DNA of 64,000 nucleotides, taken from contig JAXHTH010000210.1 of assembly GCA_034211115.1 (NCBI GenBank), positions 1 to 64,000 on the forward strand, read 5' to 3'. This document shows, piece after piece, positions 27,949-35,387 of this stretch; position 1 is the stretch's first letter, and the number at the start of each line of letters is the position of its first letter. The notes beneath the pieces are model-generated. The model was not told the DNA's origin. It did not search any database and saw only the letters and a program-made list of their open reading frames with translations. Position numbers and translations under genes: made by a program. This DNA is from JAXHTH01 sp034211115. GTDB taxonomy: Bacteria; Planctomycetota; Phycisphaerae; Phycisphaerales; SM1A02.

Positions 27949-29120
27949 ATCAGGCGCAGCTCGGGTATGGGGACGATGAAGCGCCCGCCGCGCTGAAGAT
28001 AAGGAGCATTGCGTCGGCAGATCTCATCGGCGATGTTCCAGGGGAAGAGAAGACAGGCGTCGGGTGACTCCTCCATGAGCATGTCCGGCGCGACGACGGG
28101 CTGGCCGGTGCCGGGAATATAACGTCCCTGCTTGTGCGGGCTCACATCGGCGATCCAGGGAATGCGATCCGGGCCGAGTTGAAGTCGATTGAGAAGAACG
28201 ACCGCCTTTGCGGCGGCCCCGAAGCCGCCGACGGCCTCGAAGCGGTCGAGGGCGGCGAGAAGGTCCGCGAGGATCGTCTGCACGCGTGCGCCGAAGGCGT
28301 GATACGGGGCGTCGTCGAAGAGACCGAGGCGGCGCTCGTCCTCGCACGTGCGGTCCGCCTGCGCCTGGTCCCCGCGGTGGGCGATCTGAACGTGAAGCGA
28401 TCCGCCATGGATCGGGATCTCATGAAGCGCCGTGATGACGAGATCGTGCGCGTTGAACAGGCGACGAAGCGCCGACACCGAGTAGTAGCTGTAGTGCTCG
28501 TGATAGATCGTGTCGAAGGCGCCGGAGTCGAGCAGGCGAAGGACGTAGGGAACCTCGACGTGGGCCGCGCCGTCGTCGGCGAGCAGGATGCGCATGCCTT
28601 CGGCGAGTTCGTGGGGATCGGGGACGTGGGCGAGCACGTTGTTGGCGAAGATGACATCCGCGGCGCCGAACGCGCGGCGGATCGCGCGGGCGGTGCGGGG
28701 ATTGAAATAGTCGCAGCGGGTGGGCACGCCGTCGGCGAGGGCGGCGGCGGCGACGTTCTCCGCGGGATCGATGCCGAGCACACGCGCGCCGCGCGCAATG
28801 GCGTGCCTGAGAAGAGAGCCGTCGTTGGAGGCGATCTCGACGACGCGTTGACCGGGGCGGACGAAACGCTCCACGAGCCGATGCGCCTGCGCGACCATCG
28901 TCTGTGACTGGCCGGAGAAGTAGCGGTAGTCGCGGAAGAGCAGGTCGGGCGGGGTGGATTCGGTGAGCTGCATGAGCGAGCAGTCGCGGCAGAAGACGGC
29001 CTTCAGCGGGCGGCGCGGCGCCGGTTCATCGGGATGGGTGAGCAGGTTGTTGGCCAGCGGCATGGTGCCGAGGTCGATCACCTCCCCCAGCGAATGACCG
29101 CCGCAGAGCCGGCAGGTCAC
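27945..29120 (-). CDS. Nucleotide-sugar C-methyltransferase (NovU/TylC3-like)
   Basis: A 391-residue three-domain enzyme. The N-terminal zinc-binding domain shows CRLCGGHSLGEVIDLGTMPLANN and FCRDCSLMQL. The central SAM domain has VVEIASNDGSLLRHAIARG, VLGIDPAENVA and NNVLAHVPDPHELAEGM, with the substrate block YHEHYSYYSVSALRRLF. The C-terminal domain reads GGFGAAAKAVVLLNRLQLGPD and GRYIPGTGQPVVAPD. This architecture is that of C-3 methyltransferases making branched-chain sugars from 4-keto-6-deoxy sugar nucleotides, so a branched deoxy sugar is likely. It overlaps both neighbours by four bases. Confidence 0.93.
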   Translation of the reverse strand: MTCRLCGGHSLGEVIDLGTMPLANNLLTHPDEPAPRRPLKAVFCRDCSLMQLTESTPPDLLFRDYRYFSGQSQTMVAQAHRLVERFVRPGQRVVEIASNDGSLLRHAIARGARVLGIDPAENVAAAALADGVPTRCDYFNPRTARAIRRAFGAADVIFANNVLAHVPDPHELAEGMRILLADDGAAHVEVPYVLRLLDSGAFDTIYHEHYSYYSVSALRRLFNAHDLVITALHEIPIHGGSLHVQIAHRGDQAQADRTCEDERRLGLFDDAPYHAFGARVQTILADLLAALDRFEAVGGFGAAAKAVVLLNRLQLGPDRIPWIADVSPHKQGRYIPGTGQPVVAPDMLMEESPDACLLFPWNIADEICRRNAPYLQRGGRFIVPIPELRLI

Positions 29121-30184
29121 GGAGAATCACCGTGGCGAGCCGGGGGCGACGGCGGGGCGGACGCCGGCTCCGGAGCGGCCGCGTCGGGAAGATTCAGATG
29201 GCGACGATACCAGGGCACGGTGGCGCGAAGGGCGGCATCGACGGCGTGGCGGCGCCGCCAGCCGAGCACATCGCGGGCCCGCCGCGAATCCAGATGCTGG
29301 GCGTCGATCTCGCCCACGGCGGTGTCGGCGATGATCGGCTCGAGATCCTCGCGCCCCGCCGCGATACGAATGCGGTGGACCATCTCGAGCACCGTCAGCG
29401 GGCGGTCGGCGCCGAAGTTGAACGCGCATCGGGCGGGATCGGCGGCGGGCGACTCGTCCAGCCATCGCGCCAGGGCCAGCAGGGCGTCGACGGCATCGTC
29501 GATGTAGATGTAGTCGCGGACGGGCGAGCCGTCGCTGCGAATCACCGGACGGCGCCCGCGCAGCAGCGCGCAGAGAACGGACGGAACGAGACGGCTGAAG
29601 TTCACATCGCCGGGTCCGAAGACGTTCCCGCAGCGGGCGATGGCGATCGGCAGCGCGTACGTCGCCGCGTACGACTGCGCCAGAAGATCCGCGCACGCTT
29701 TCGAGACGTCGTAGGGGAAGCGCCCCGCGAGCGGGGTGTGCTCGGTGTATGGAAGATCGGGGCAGGTTCCGTAGGCCTTGTCGCTGGAGGCGATGATGAG
29801 ACGCTCCACGCGCGGACCGGCGAGGCGGCAGGCCTCGAGCACGTTCCACGTGCCGTGGATGTTGGACCGGAACGTCGTCAGCGGATCGCGCCGCGCGGCG
29901 CCGACGATGGTCTGCGCCCCGAGATGGAAGATCGTGTCGATCTCGCGGGCGCTGACGGCGGCGCGGACGAGCTCGAACTGCTCGAGTCGGCCGTCGATGA
30001 GGTGGACGCGGGCGGCGTCGCCGGACATCCGCAGCGGGGAGCGGGGATCGTGGTCGCAGACGAAGGCGAAGACCGTCGCCCCGCGGTCGAGCAGGGCGCG
30101 AACCAGATGCGCACCGATGAACCCGTCGGCCCCGGTGACGAGGACGTTCGCGTTGGACCAGTCCGTGGGCATCGCCGGCATCAT
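29117..30184 (-). CDS. NAD-dependent nucleotide-sugar dehydratase/epimerase (SDR)
   Basis: A 355-residue extended short-chain dehydrogenase and the first gene of the minus-strand glycan operon. It shows NVLVTGADGFIGAHLVRALLD (NAD-binding GxxGxxG), the active-site Tyr-Lys in FPYDVSKACADLL, IASSDKAYG, IARCGNVFGPGDVNFSRLVP and PVRDYIYIDDAVDALL. SSDKAYG rather than SSxSVYG is typical of CDP-glucose 4,6-dehydratases, which would supply the 4-keto-6-deoxy sugar used by the next genes. Adjacent ATGs at 30184 and 30181 could start; neither has a clear ribosome-binding site. The frame runs further upstream only antisense to the GT2 gene. Confidence 0.9.
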   Translation of the reverse strand: MMPAMPTDWSNANVLVTGADGFIGAHLVRALLDRGATVFAFVCDHDPRSPLRMSGDAARVHLIDGRLEQFELVRAAVSAREIDTIFHLGAQTIVGAARRDPLTTFRSNIHGTWNVLEACRLAGPRVERLIIASSDKAYGTCPDLPYTEHTPLAGRFPYDVSKACADLLAQSYAATYALPIAIARCGNVFGPGDVNFSRLVPSVLCALLRGRRPVIRSDGSPVRDYIYIDDAVDALLALARWLDESPAADPARCAFNFGADRPLTVLEMVHRIRIAAGREDLEPIIADTAVGEIDAQHLDSRRARDVLGWRRRHAVDAALRATVPWYRRHLNLPDAAAPEPASAPPSPPARHGDSP

Positions 30185-30337
30185 GGTAAAGAAACGCGGC
30201 GAGGTTGGGGTCGGCGGCGGCGCGGGGGGGAGGCGGCAGCCGGTACCATCGGGGATCGGGCCGCCGCGCCTTCGCGCCGCGGGCCCCACGGCCGCGCCCG
30301 GCCGGTCCGATCCCCCTCGAGGAGGTGACGGAAGGCG

Positions 30338-31477
30338 ATGCTGAGCTACCTGCTGCCCACGCGGAACCGTCCCGAACGCCTCGCGGCGACGCTGCGGGCG
30401 GTGGGCAACCTGTCGGCAGCGGCGCACGAGCCGATGGGCGGCGCGGAGGTGATCATCGTCGACGATGCCTCGGAGACGCCGATCAAACCGGAGGCGGCGC
30501 TCCGGAACGGCATGCCCGTGACGGTGATCCGGCGCGACCGATGGGAGGGGGCGTCGGCCCGGAACGCCGGGGCGCGCCTCGCGCGCGGCGCGTGGATCGT
30601 CATGCTCGATGATGATTCGCATCCCGTCGACGAGGCGGTGGTGCAGGTCTTGGCCGGGGCGGACGAGGACGTCGCCGCCATCGGGGCCGAGATCGTCCTG
30701 CCCGACGGACGGCACGAGGCCGGCGGGCTGCCGGAGGTGTTCGTCGGCTGCGGCGTCGCCCTGCGCCGGCAGGCCTTCCTCGAAGTCGGCGGCTACGATC
30801 GCAGCTTTCATTACTACGCCGAGGAATACGACCTCTGCGCCCGGCTGCTGCTCGCCGGCTGGCGCATCACGCACGACTGGCGCTGGACGGTGCGGCATGA
30901 ACGTGATCCGCACGGGCGCGACATGAACCTGATCCTGCAACGCCTCGTGCGCAACAACGGCTACGTCATCCAGCGCTATGCACCGGAGGCGGAGCGCGAA
31001 GCGGCCCTGGAGAGAGTGATTCGGCGGTATCGCGACATCGCGCGAAGGGAAAACGCGATCGTCGGATGCGAACGCGGTCTCGATGACCTGAACGCGACGG
31101 CGGCGGCGCAGCGGAGACGACCGATGAGCGCGGCCCTGTGGGATCGGTTCATCGGCCTGACATCGGTAAGGACCGACCTCCCGGGCGCGGCATCGCTGCG
31201 GGATCGGCGGGTGACGATCGTCGATGCGGGCAAGCACGCCTGGGTCGTCCGACGCGCGCTGACCGACCTTGGCGCGGCGTGCGTCGATGACGAGGGTGAG
31301 GCGGAGATGCAGATCATCGGCACCCTCTCGCCGGGCCCGATGATGGATGCGTGGGCGCAACGAGTGCGGGAGGGTCGGGCGGTGGTGGCGCCCTGGCGGA
31401 TCCCCGGCGCCGACGTGACGGCCGACGCATCGGACGCCTACGATGCCCTGTGCGATTCGGGGGATCTCCAGCGATGA
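30338..31477 (+). CDS. GT2 glycosyltransferase with C-terminal extension
   Basis: A 379-residue protein divergent from the minus-strand operon. The GT-A domain shows MLSYLLPTRNRPERLAATL, VIIVDDASETPI, GASARNAGARLARGAWIVML then DDDSHP (metal-binding acid residues), and a GGYDRSFHYYAEEYDLCARL acceptor block. The C-terminal ~100 residues include DRRVTIVDAGKHAWVVRRALTD, a Rossmann-like motif recalling the extra domain on the GT2 protein at 19814-21436. The ribosome-binding site is strong (GAGGAGGTGA, eight bases from ATG). Its TGA overlaps the next ATG. Confidence 0.88.
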   Translation: MLSYLLPTRNRPERLAATLRAVGNLSAAAHEPMGGAEVIIVDDASETPIKPEAALRNGMPVTVIRRDRWEGASARNAGARLARGAWIVMLDDDSHPVDEAVVQVLAGADEDVAAIGAEIVLPDGRHEAGGLPEVFVGCGVALRRQAFLEVGGYDRSFHYYAEEYDLCARLLLAGWRITHDWRWTVRHERDPHGRDMNLILQRLVRNNGYVIQRYAPEAEREAALERVIRRYRDIARRENAIVGCERGLDDLNATAAAQRRRPMSAALWDRFIGLTSVRTDLPGAASLRDRRVTIVDAGKHAWVVRRALTDLGAACVDDEGEAEMQIIGTLSPGPMMDAWAQRVREGRAVVAPWRIPGADVTADASDAYDALCDSGDLQR

Positions 31478-32073
31478 CCGATGCGCGGACCGACCAGATT
31501 GCACGCGAGGCGGCGCGCCTCATCGAGGCGGGCAAGGCCCGGACGGTGGGGGAGGCGATCCGCCTCGCCGCCGACGCACTCCGGCTCAAACAGGCGCCGA
31601 TGCCCGGCCACGGCCGCGTGCGCAAGCACGCACAGGGGATGGCGATGCAGGCGATGGGCGAACGCGCCTATCGACAGTCGATCGAGCACGTTCTGAACGT
31701 TGCCGAGCAGTTGTTGACGGTGCTGGAGCAGGGCGAGCCGGAGGGGCCGGCGGTGGTCGTGGGCCGGGCGGCAAAGGGACAGATCGACGCCGGCGTGACG
31801 CTGCACCTGCGCGTCTATACCCGTCGGCCGATCCGCGAGATCGTCGAGCATCTCGTCGCCTTCGGCTACGAGGAGCCGAGCTTCGAGACTGCGGACACGC
31901 GCTTCGGACGGCTTGACCGCGTCCGTTTTTCGGAAGAGGGATGCGAGGTGGCGCTGACGCGCTGCCTGCCGGAGATGATCGCGCACAAGGACTTCGATCT
32001 GTTCACGCGCCGTCCCATCGCGGTGGCGACGGCCGGTGAGCTGCGGCGGCGGCTGGCCGACGGCGGGCCCTGA
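31474..32073 (+). CDS. Conserved protein of unknown function coupled to the GT2 gene
   Basis: A 199-residue soluble protein with no domain I can name. Residues 1-45 are helical and repeat a pattern also found in regulator N-termini (TDQIAREAARLIEAGKARTVGEAIRLAADAL). The C-terminal half reads VTLHLRVYTRRPIREIVEHLVAFGYEEPSF and CEVALTRCLPEMIAHKDFDLF, suggesting an alpha-beta domain. ATG is embedded in the upstream TGA (ATGA), so it is translationally coupled to the glycosyltransferase. A nucleotidyltransferase-like role is conceivable but not supported by visible catalytic motifs. Confidence 0.8.
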   Translation: MTDARTDQIAREAARLIEAGKARTVGEAIRLAADALRLKQAPMPGHGRVRKHAQGMAMQAMGERAYRQSIEHVLNVAEQLLTVLEQGEPEGPAVVVGRAAKGQIDAGVTLHLRVYTRRPIREIVEHLVAFGYEEPSFETADTRFGRLDRVRFSEEGCEVALTRCLPEMIAHKDFDLFTRRPIAVATAGELRRRLADGGP

Positions 32074-32104
32074 GAAGATGGGCGGGAAAGTGCCGGGAAA
32101 TCTT

Positions 32105-32134
32105 TTGCGGGCGGGCGAAAACGGGTGCTATTCT
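32105..32134 (+). promoter_or_regulatory. Candidate sigma70-type promoter for the S8 protease gene
   Basis: TTGCGG (32105-32110) and TATTCT (32129-32134) are separated by 18 bases, upstream of a short leader and the ATG at 32177, which has AGAGGAAA before it. This is a sequence match only. Confidence 0.4.
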
Positions 32135-32176
32135 GTAAGGTGAATATCGCCCCAGGTTTATGGAAAGAGGAAAATC

Positions 32177-33949
32177 ATGCTCGCAGATGTGTCCCGCGAT
32201 CTGAAGGGGCGTGGCCGGGTCGTCGCCGCGCTCGCCGTGACGATCATCGTCGCCCTGCTCGTCGGCCAGCGCGCGCCGCAGCCGCGGACGCCGGATGATT
32301 CGCAGGCCCGGATTCATCCCGCGCTGAACGCCCGCCTTCAGGCCGAAGGCGCGCCCGTCAAGGCCTGGGTGTTCTTCGCCGACAAGGGACTCGCATCCGA
32401 GCGCGAGTATGCCGAGGCGATCCAGCGCCTGCACGAAACGTACGATCGGAGGGCGATCGAGCGCCGTCGTCTGCGCCGCACCGCGCCGGGCCTCTTCGAC
32501 AGGCGCGACATTCCCGTGGCGGACGATCATGTCCAGGCCGTCGCCTCGACCGGGGCGGAGCTGCACATCACCAGCCGATGGCTGAACGCCGTCAGCGCGT
32601 GGGTGACGGGCGAGCAGGCGCGGGCGATCGCCGCGCTGCCGTTCGTGAAGTCGATCGAGCCGGTGCGGCGGGCGCGGCGCATCGAGCCGCCGACGCCGGA
32701 GGGCGACGGTCCCGCCGCGCCGCTCGGGCGCGGCTTCTACGGCGCGGCCGAAGAGCAGCTCGAGCAGATCAACCTCATCGCGCTGCACAACGACGGCGCG
32801 ACGGGCGAAGGCGTCATCATCGGCATCCTCGACACCGGCTTCGAGCGCACACATGAAGCGTTCAATCACCCCGACCATCCGCTGGAGATCGTCGACGAGT
32901 ATGACTTCATCGACAACGATGACAACACCGCCGAGGAGCCGGGCGATCCGGACTACCAGTACTGGCACGGCACGCTCATCCTCGGCACGCTCGGCGCGTA
33001 CATGCCCAACGAACTGGTCGGCGCCGCCTACGACGCGTCCTTCATTCTCTGCAAGACCGAAGACACATCGGGCGAGTACCAGGGCGAGGAGGACAACTAC
33101 GTCGCGGGCCTCGAGTTCATCGAGTCGCTGGGCGGCGATGTATCGACCTCGTCGCTCAGCTATCACGACTGGTACACCCAGGATGATTACGACGGCGAGA
33201 CGGCGGTGACCACCATCGCGGTCAACGCCGCGACCGAGAACGGCATGTACTGCTGCACCGCCGCGAGCAATCAGGGCCATGACAACAACCCGAACACCTC
33301 GCACCTCGGCGCCCCCGCCGACGCGTTCCAGGTTCTGACCTGCGGCGCGGTGGAGAGCACGGGCGAGATCGCCGGCTTCAGCTCCGACGGCCCCACCGCG
33401 GACGGCCGGGTCAAGCCCGAGGTCCTCGCCCGCGGCGTGTCGACGCACACCGTCAATCCGGGCGACGATGACGGCTACGACACGGCGAGCGGCACATCGC
33501 TCTCCACCCCGCTCGTGGCCGGCGCCGTGGCCTGCATCGCCCAGGCCCAGTCGACGTGGACCGTCGATCAGCTTCGCGATTTCCTTTTCTTTACCGCCGA
33601 CTATTACCTCGCCAACGGCACCTACGACCCGCTGTACATCTACGGCTACGGCGTGATCGACGCCTGGGGCGCCGTCGCGCAGGACTGCAACCACAACGGC
33701 GCGTTCGACGATGAGGACATCGACAACGGCACGAGCGAGGATGTCAACGACAACGGCATCCCCGATGAGTGCGAGTGCCTGGCCGATTGCGCCGATCCGC
33801 CCGACGGGGTGGTCAACACCGAAGACCTGCTGGCCCTGCTGGGCGACTGGGGCCAGTCCGGTACGCCGCGCGACATCAACTTCGACGGGATCGTCAACAC
33901 CTCCGACCTCCTGATCCTCCTCGGCGCATGGGGGCCGTGCCCGGAGTGA
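32177..33949 (+). CDS. Secreted subtilisin-family (S8) protease with dockerin-like tail
   Basis: A 590-residue exported serine protease. A signal sequence or anchor (RVVAALAVTIIVALLVG) is followed by a propeptide (~50-190). The catalytic triad is read as Asp in IIGILDTGFERTHEAF (~219), His in YQYWHGTLILGTLGA (~263) and Ser in ASGTSLSTPLVAGA (~441), with the oxyanion Asn in TAASNQGH. A calcium-rich linker, CNHNGAFDDEDIDNGTSEDV, leads to two dockerin-like motifs, DGVVNTEDLLALLGDWG and NFDGIVNTSDLLILLGAWG. The tail matches those of the FG-GAP and metalloprotease proteins in this window. Confidence 0.92.
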   Translation: MLADVSRDLKGRGRVVAALAVTIIVALLVGQRAPQPRTPDDSQARIHPALNARLQAEGAPVKAWVFFADKGLASEREYAEAIQRLHETYDRRAIERRRLRRTAPGLFDRRDIPVADDHVQAVASTGAELHITSRWLNAVSAWVTGEQARAIAALPFVKSIEPVRRARRIEPPTPEGDGPAAPLGRGFYGAAEEQLEQINLIALHNDGATGEGVIIGILDTGFERTHEAFNHPDHPLEIVDEYDFIDNDDNTAEEPGDPDYQYWHGTLILGTLGAYMPNELVGAAYDASFILCKTEDTSGEYQGEEDNYVAGLEFIESLGGDVSTSSLSYHDWYTQDDYDGETAVTTIAVNAATENGMYCCTAASNQGHDNNPNTSHLGAPADAFQVLTCGAVESTGEIAGFSSDGPTADGRVKPEVLARGVSTHTVNPGDDDGYDTASGTSLSTPLVAGAVACIAQAQSTWTVDQLRDFLFFTADYYLANGTYDPLYIYGYGVIDAWGAVAQDCNHNGAFDDEDIDNGTSEDVNDNGIPDECECLADCADPPDGVVNTEDLLALLGDWGQSGTPRDINFDGIVNTSDLLILLGAWGPCPE

Positions 33950-34070
33950 TCGGCGCGAGGCGGCTCTTCATACGCATTCCACGTGGAAGCCGTGCGCTCT
34001 TCGGCGCCTGTTCGGTTGCGCCTCGTTGACTGATGTGCGACAGTGCCATCAGCAACGCAGGGAGGCGCCG

Positions 34071-34515
34071 ATGAAAGTCCGGGAACGATCGTCCGGGGAC
34101 CGTCGACGGCCGGGGCAACTCGTCCGCCGGGAACGCGACGCCAGGCGGCGCGACCGCCGTCGCGCCGTCGCGCCGGCCCTGGATGGTCGCCGCACCGAGG
34201 AGATCATCGAGAGGCTCGTCCGCAGCCGCGGCTTCGTGCAGAGCCGGGCGTATGCGTATCGGGACGACGGGATCGAGGCGATCGCCGTGAAGAAGCCGCC
34301 GGGCAAGACGCCCACGTTGCCGCGGCATCGGTGGGATGGATTGCGCACGCGGCTCAACGCCGGTCCCACGGAGGCCGGTGGCGTCTGCGCGTTCGGCGGC
34401 CGTGATGTGCAGCGGATCCTCGAGCAGGAGTTCGGGGCCAGGTACACGCTGATCGGCGTGTACGAGCTGCTTCATCGTCCGGGCTTTTCCTGCCTTTCGC
34501 CGCGGCCCCGACCCC
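34071..34515 (+). pseudogene. IS630-family transposase relic, N-terminal DNA-binding part only
   Basis: About 148 codons resemble the N-terminal HTH and winged-helix part of IS630-type transposases: EEIIERLVRSRGFVQSRAY, then LPRHRWDGLRTRLNAGPTEAGG, FGGRDVQRILEQEFGARYTL and GVYELLHRPGFSCLSPRP. The HTH is eroded. The DDE catalytic half is absent; the frame continues only as antisense of smpB. A GGGAGG sits before ATG. No terminal repeats were found. The gap 33950-34595 otherwise holds only one GGA-loop repeat. Confidence 0.75.
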
Positions 34516-34548
34516 GGAACCGGACCTGGTCCGTTTTTCGCGCCACCG

Positions 34549-34576
34549 CCGCACGACGGGGGGACTTCGTGCCACA
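34549..34576. repeat. Degenerate GGA-loop hairpin repeat
   Basis: GCACGACGGGGGGACTTCGT followed by GCCAC is a decayed copy of the repeat family, lying 20 bases beyond the smpB stop codon on the other strand and next to the IS630 relic. Confidence 0.55.
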
Positions 34577-34595
34577 TGCGGAAGGCGCGGCGCAC

Positions 34596-35093
34596 CTACG
34601 GGAGTCGTCGCGAGACGGCGCGGTCGATCTCGCGTTTCGCCTCGCGCTTGGACATTTCCTGCCGCTTGTCGGCTCTTCGCTTGCCGCGGGCGATGCCGAT
34701 GAGCAGCTTGGCGCGGCCGTGGACGAAGTACATCTTCAATGGCACGATCGTGATGCCGCTCTCGCGGGCACGGATCGCCAGCTTGCGGATCTCACGCTTG
34801 TGGGCGAGCAGGGCCCGCGTCCGTGTCGGCGGGTGCTGATGATGTTCGCCGGCGGGGGGGTATTCGGCGATGTGCACGCCGTGCAGCTCCAGCGCGATGG
34901 GTTCTTCGATCGCGCGGACGAACCCCTCGGCGAGGCTGACCCGCCCGTTGCGAACGGATTTCACTTCGGTTCCCGTGAGTTTGATACCGCACTCGAGGGT
35001 GTCCTCGATGGTGTAATCATGCCGTGCGCGCCGGTTATGGATCACCGGTTCGTTGGACCTCCCGGTCGTCTTTTTCTTTTCCTTGCGCGACAT
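34596..35093 (-). CDS. smpB: SsrA-binding protein SmpB
   Basis: Binds tmRNA for rescue of stalled ribosomes. The 165-residue protein shows VIHNRRARHDYTIEDTLECG, IKLTGTEVKSVRNGRVSLAEGF, ELHGVHIAEYPPAGEHHQHPPTRTRALLAHKREI, and VPLKMYFVHGRAKLLIGIARGK, all standard SmpB blocks. The C-terminal tail is basic and helical as required for decoding-centre entry. ATG at 35093 (MSRKEKKK) is preferred over an in-frame start 22 codons upstream because family members begin with a short basic stretch. No tmRNA gene was seen nearby. Confidence 0.95.
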   Translation of the reverse strand: MSRKEKKKTTGRSNEPVIHNRRARHDYTIEDTLECGIKLTGTEVKSVRNGRVSLAEGFVRAIEEPIALELHGVHIAEYPPAGEHHQHPPTRTRALLAHKREIRKLAIRARESGITIVPLKMYFVHGRAKLLIGIARGKRRADKRQEMSKREAKREIDRAVSRRLP

Positions 35094-35387
35094 GGTCCAG
35101 GAACGCCGGACGGTTTGATTCGTGCGACGGTAGTTGCGCCGAGCGAGGGCGGCAAACACGGAGCTGGACTGCCTGCCCGATCACGCGCCGGGCCGTGAAG
35201 GCGCTGGTCCGCGACCGTGGTTCCGCAACCGCCTGCGTTGAGATCCGTAATCAATGGGTGCTTTGACTTGTGCTCCGGTGATGGCCGGGGCAGGATAACG
35301 GTGACGGGCGGTCATCGCGACCGCCTTACTCTACAGGTCGGCGTCCGGGCACGCGGGCGCCGACGAACTCCAAGGAAAGAGGATAAC
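35094..35387. other. Divergent intergenic region with one hairpin
   Basis: The 294 bases between smpB and the metalloprotease gene hold the hairpin GGCGGTC-atcgc-GACCGCC at 35306-35324. A TTGACT at 35263 has no well-spaced -10 box. No RNA gene was recognised. Confidence 0.4.

Noticed and set aside
30185..31504. 440-codon upstream extension of the sugar dehydratase frame on the minus strand
   Set aside because: It is antisense to the GT2 gene, which has a strong ribosome-binding site and clear motifs.
34516..35198. Continuation of the IS630 relic frame on the plus strand
   Set aside because: It is fully antisense to smpB and carries no transposase motif.
35094..35387. Possible tmRNA gene beside smpB
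   Set aside because: No tRNA-Ala-like ends or tag-reading frame were found.
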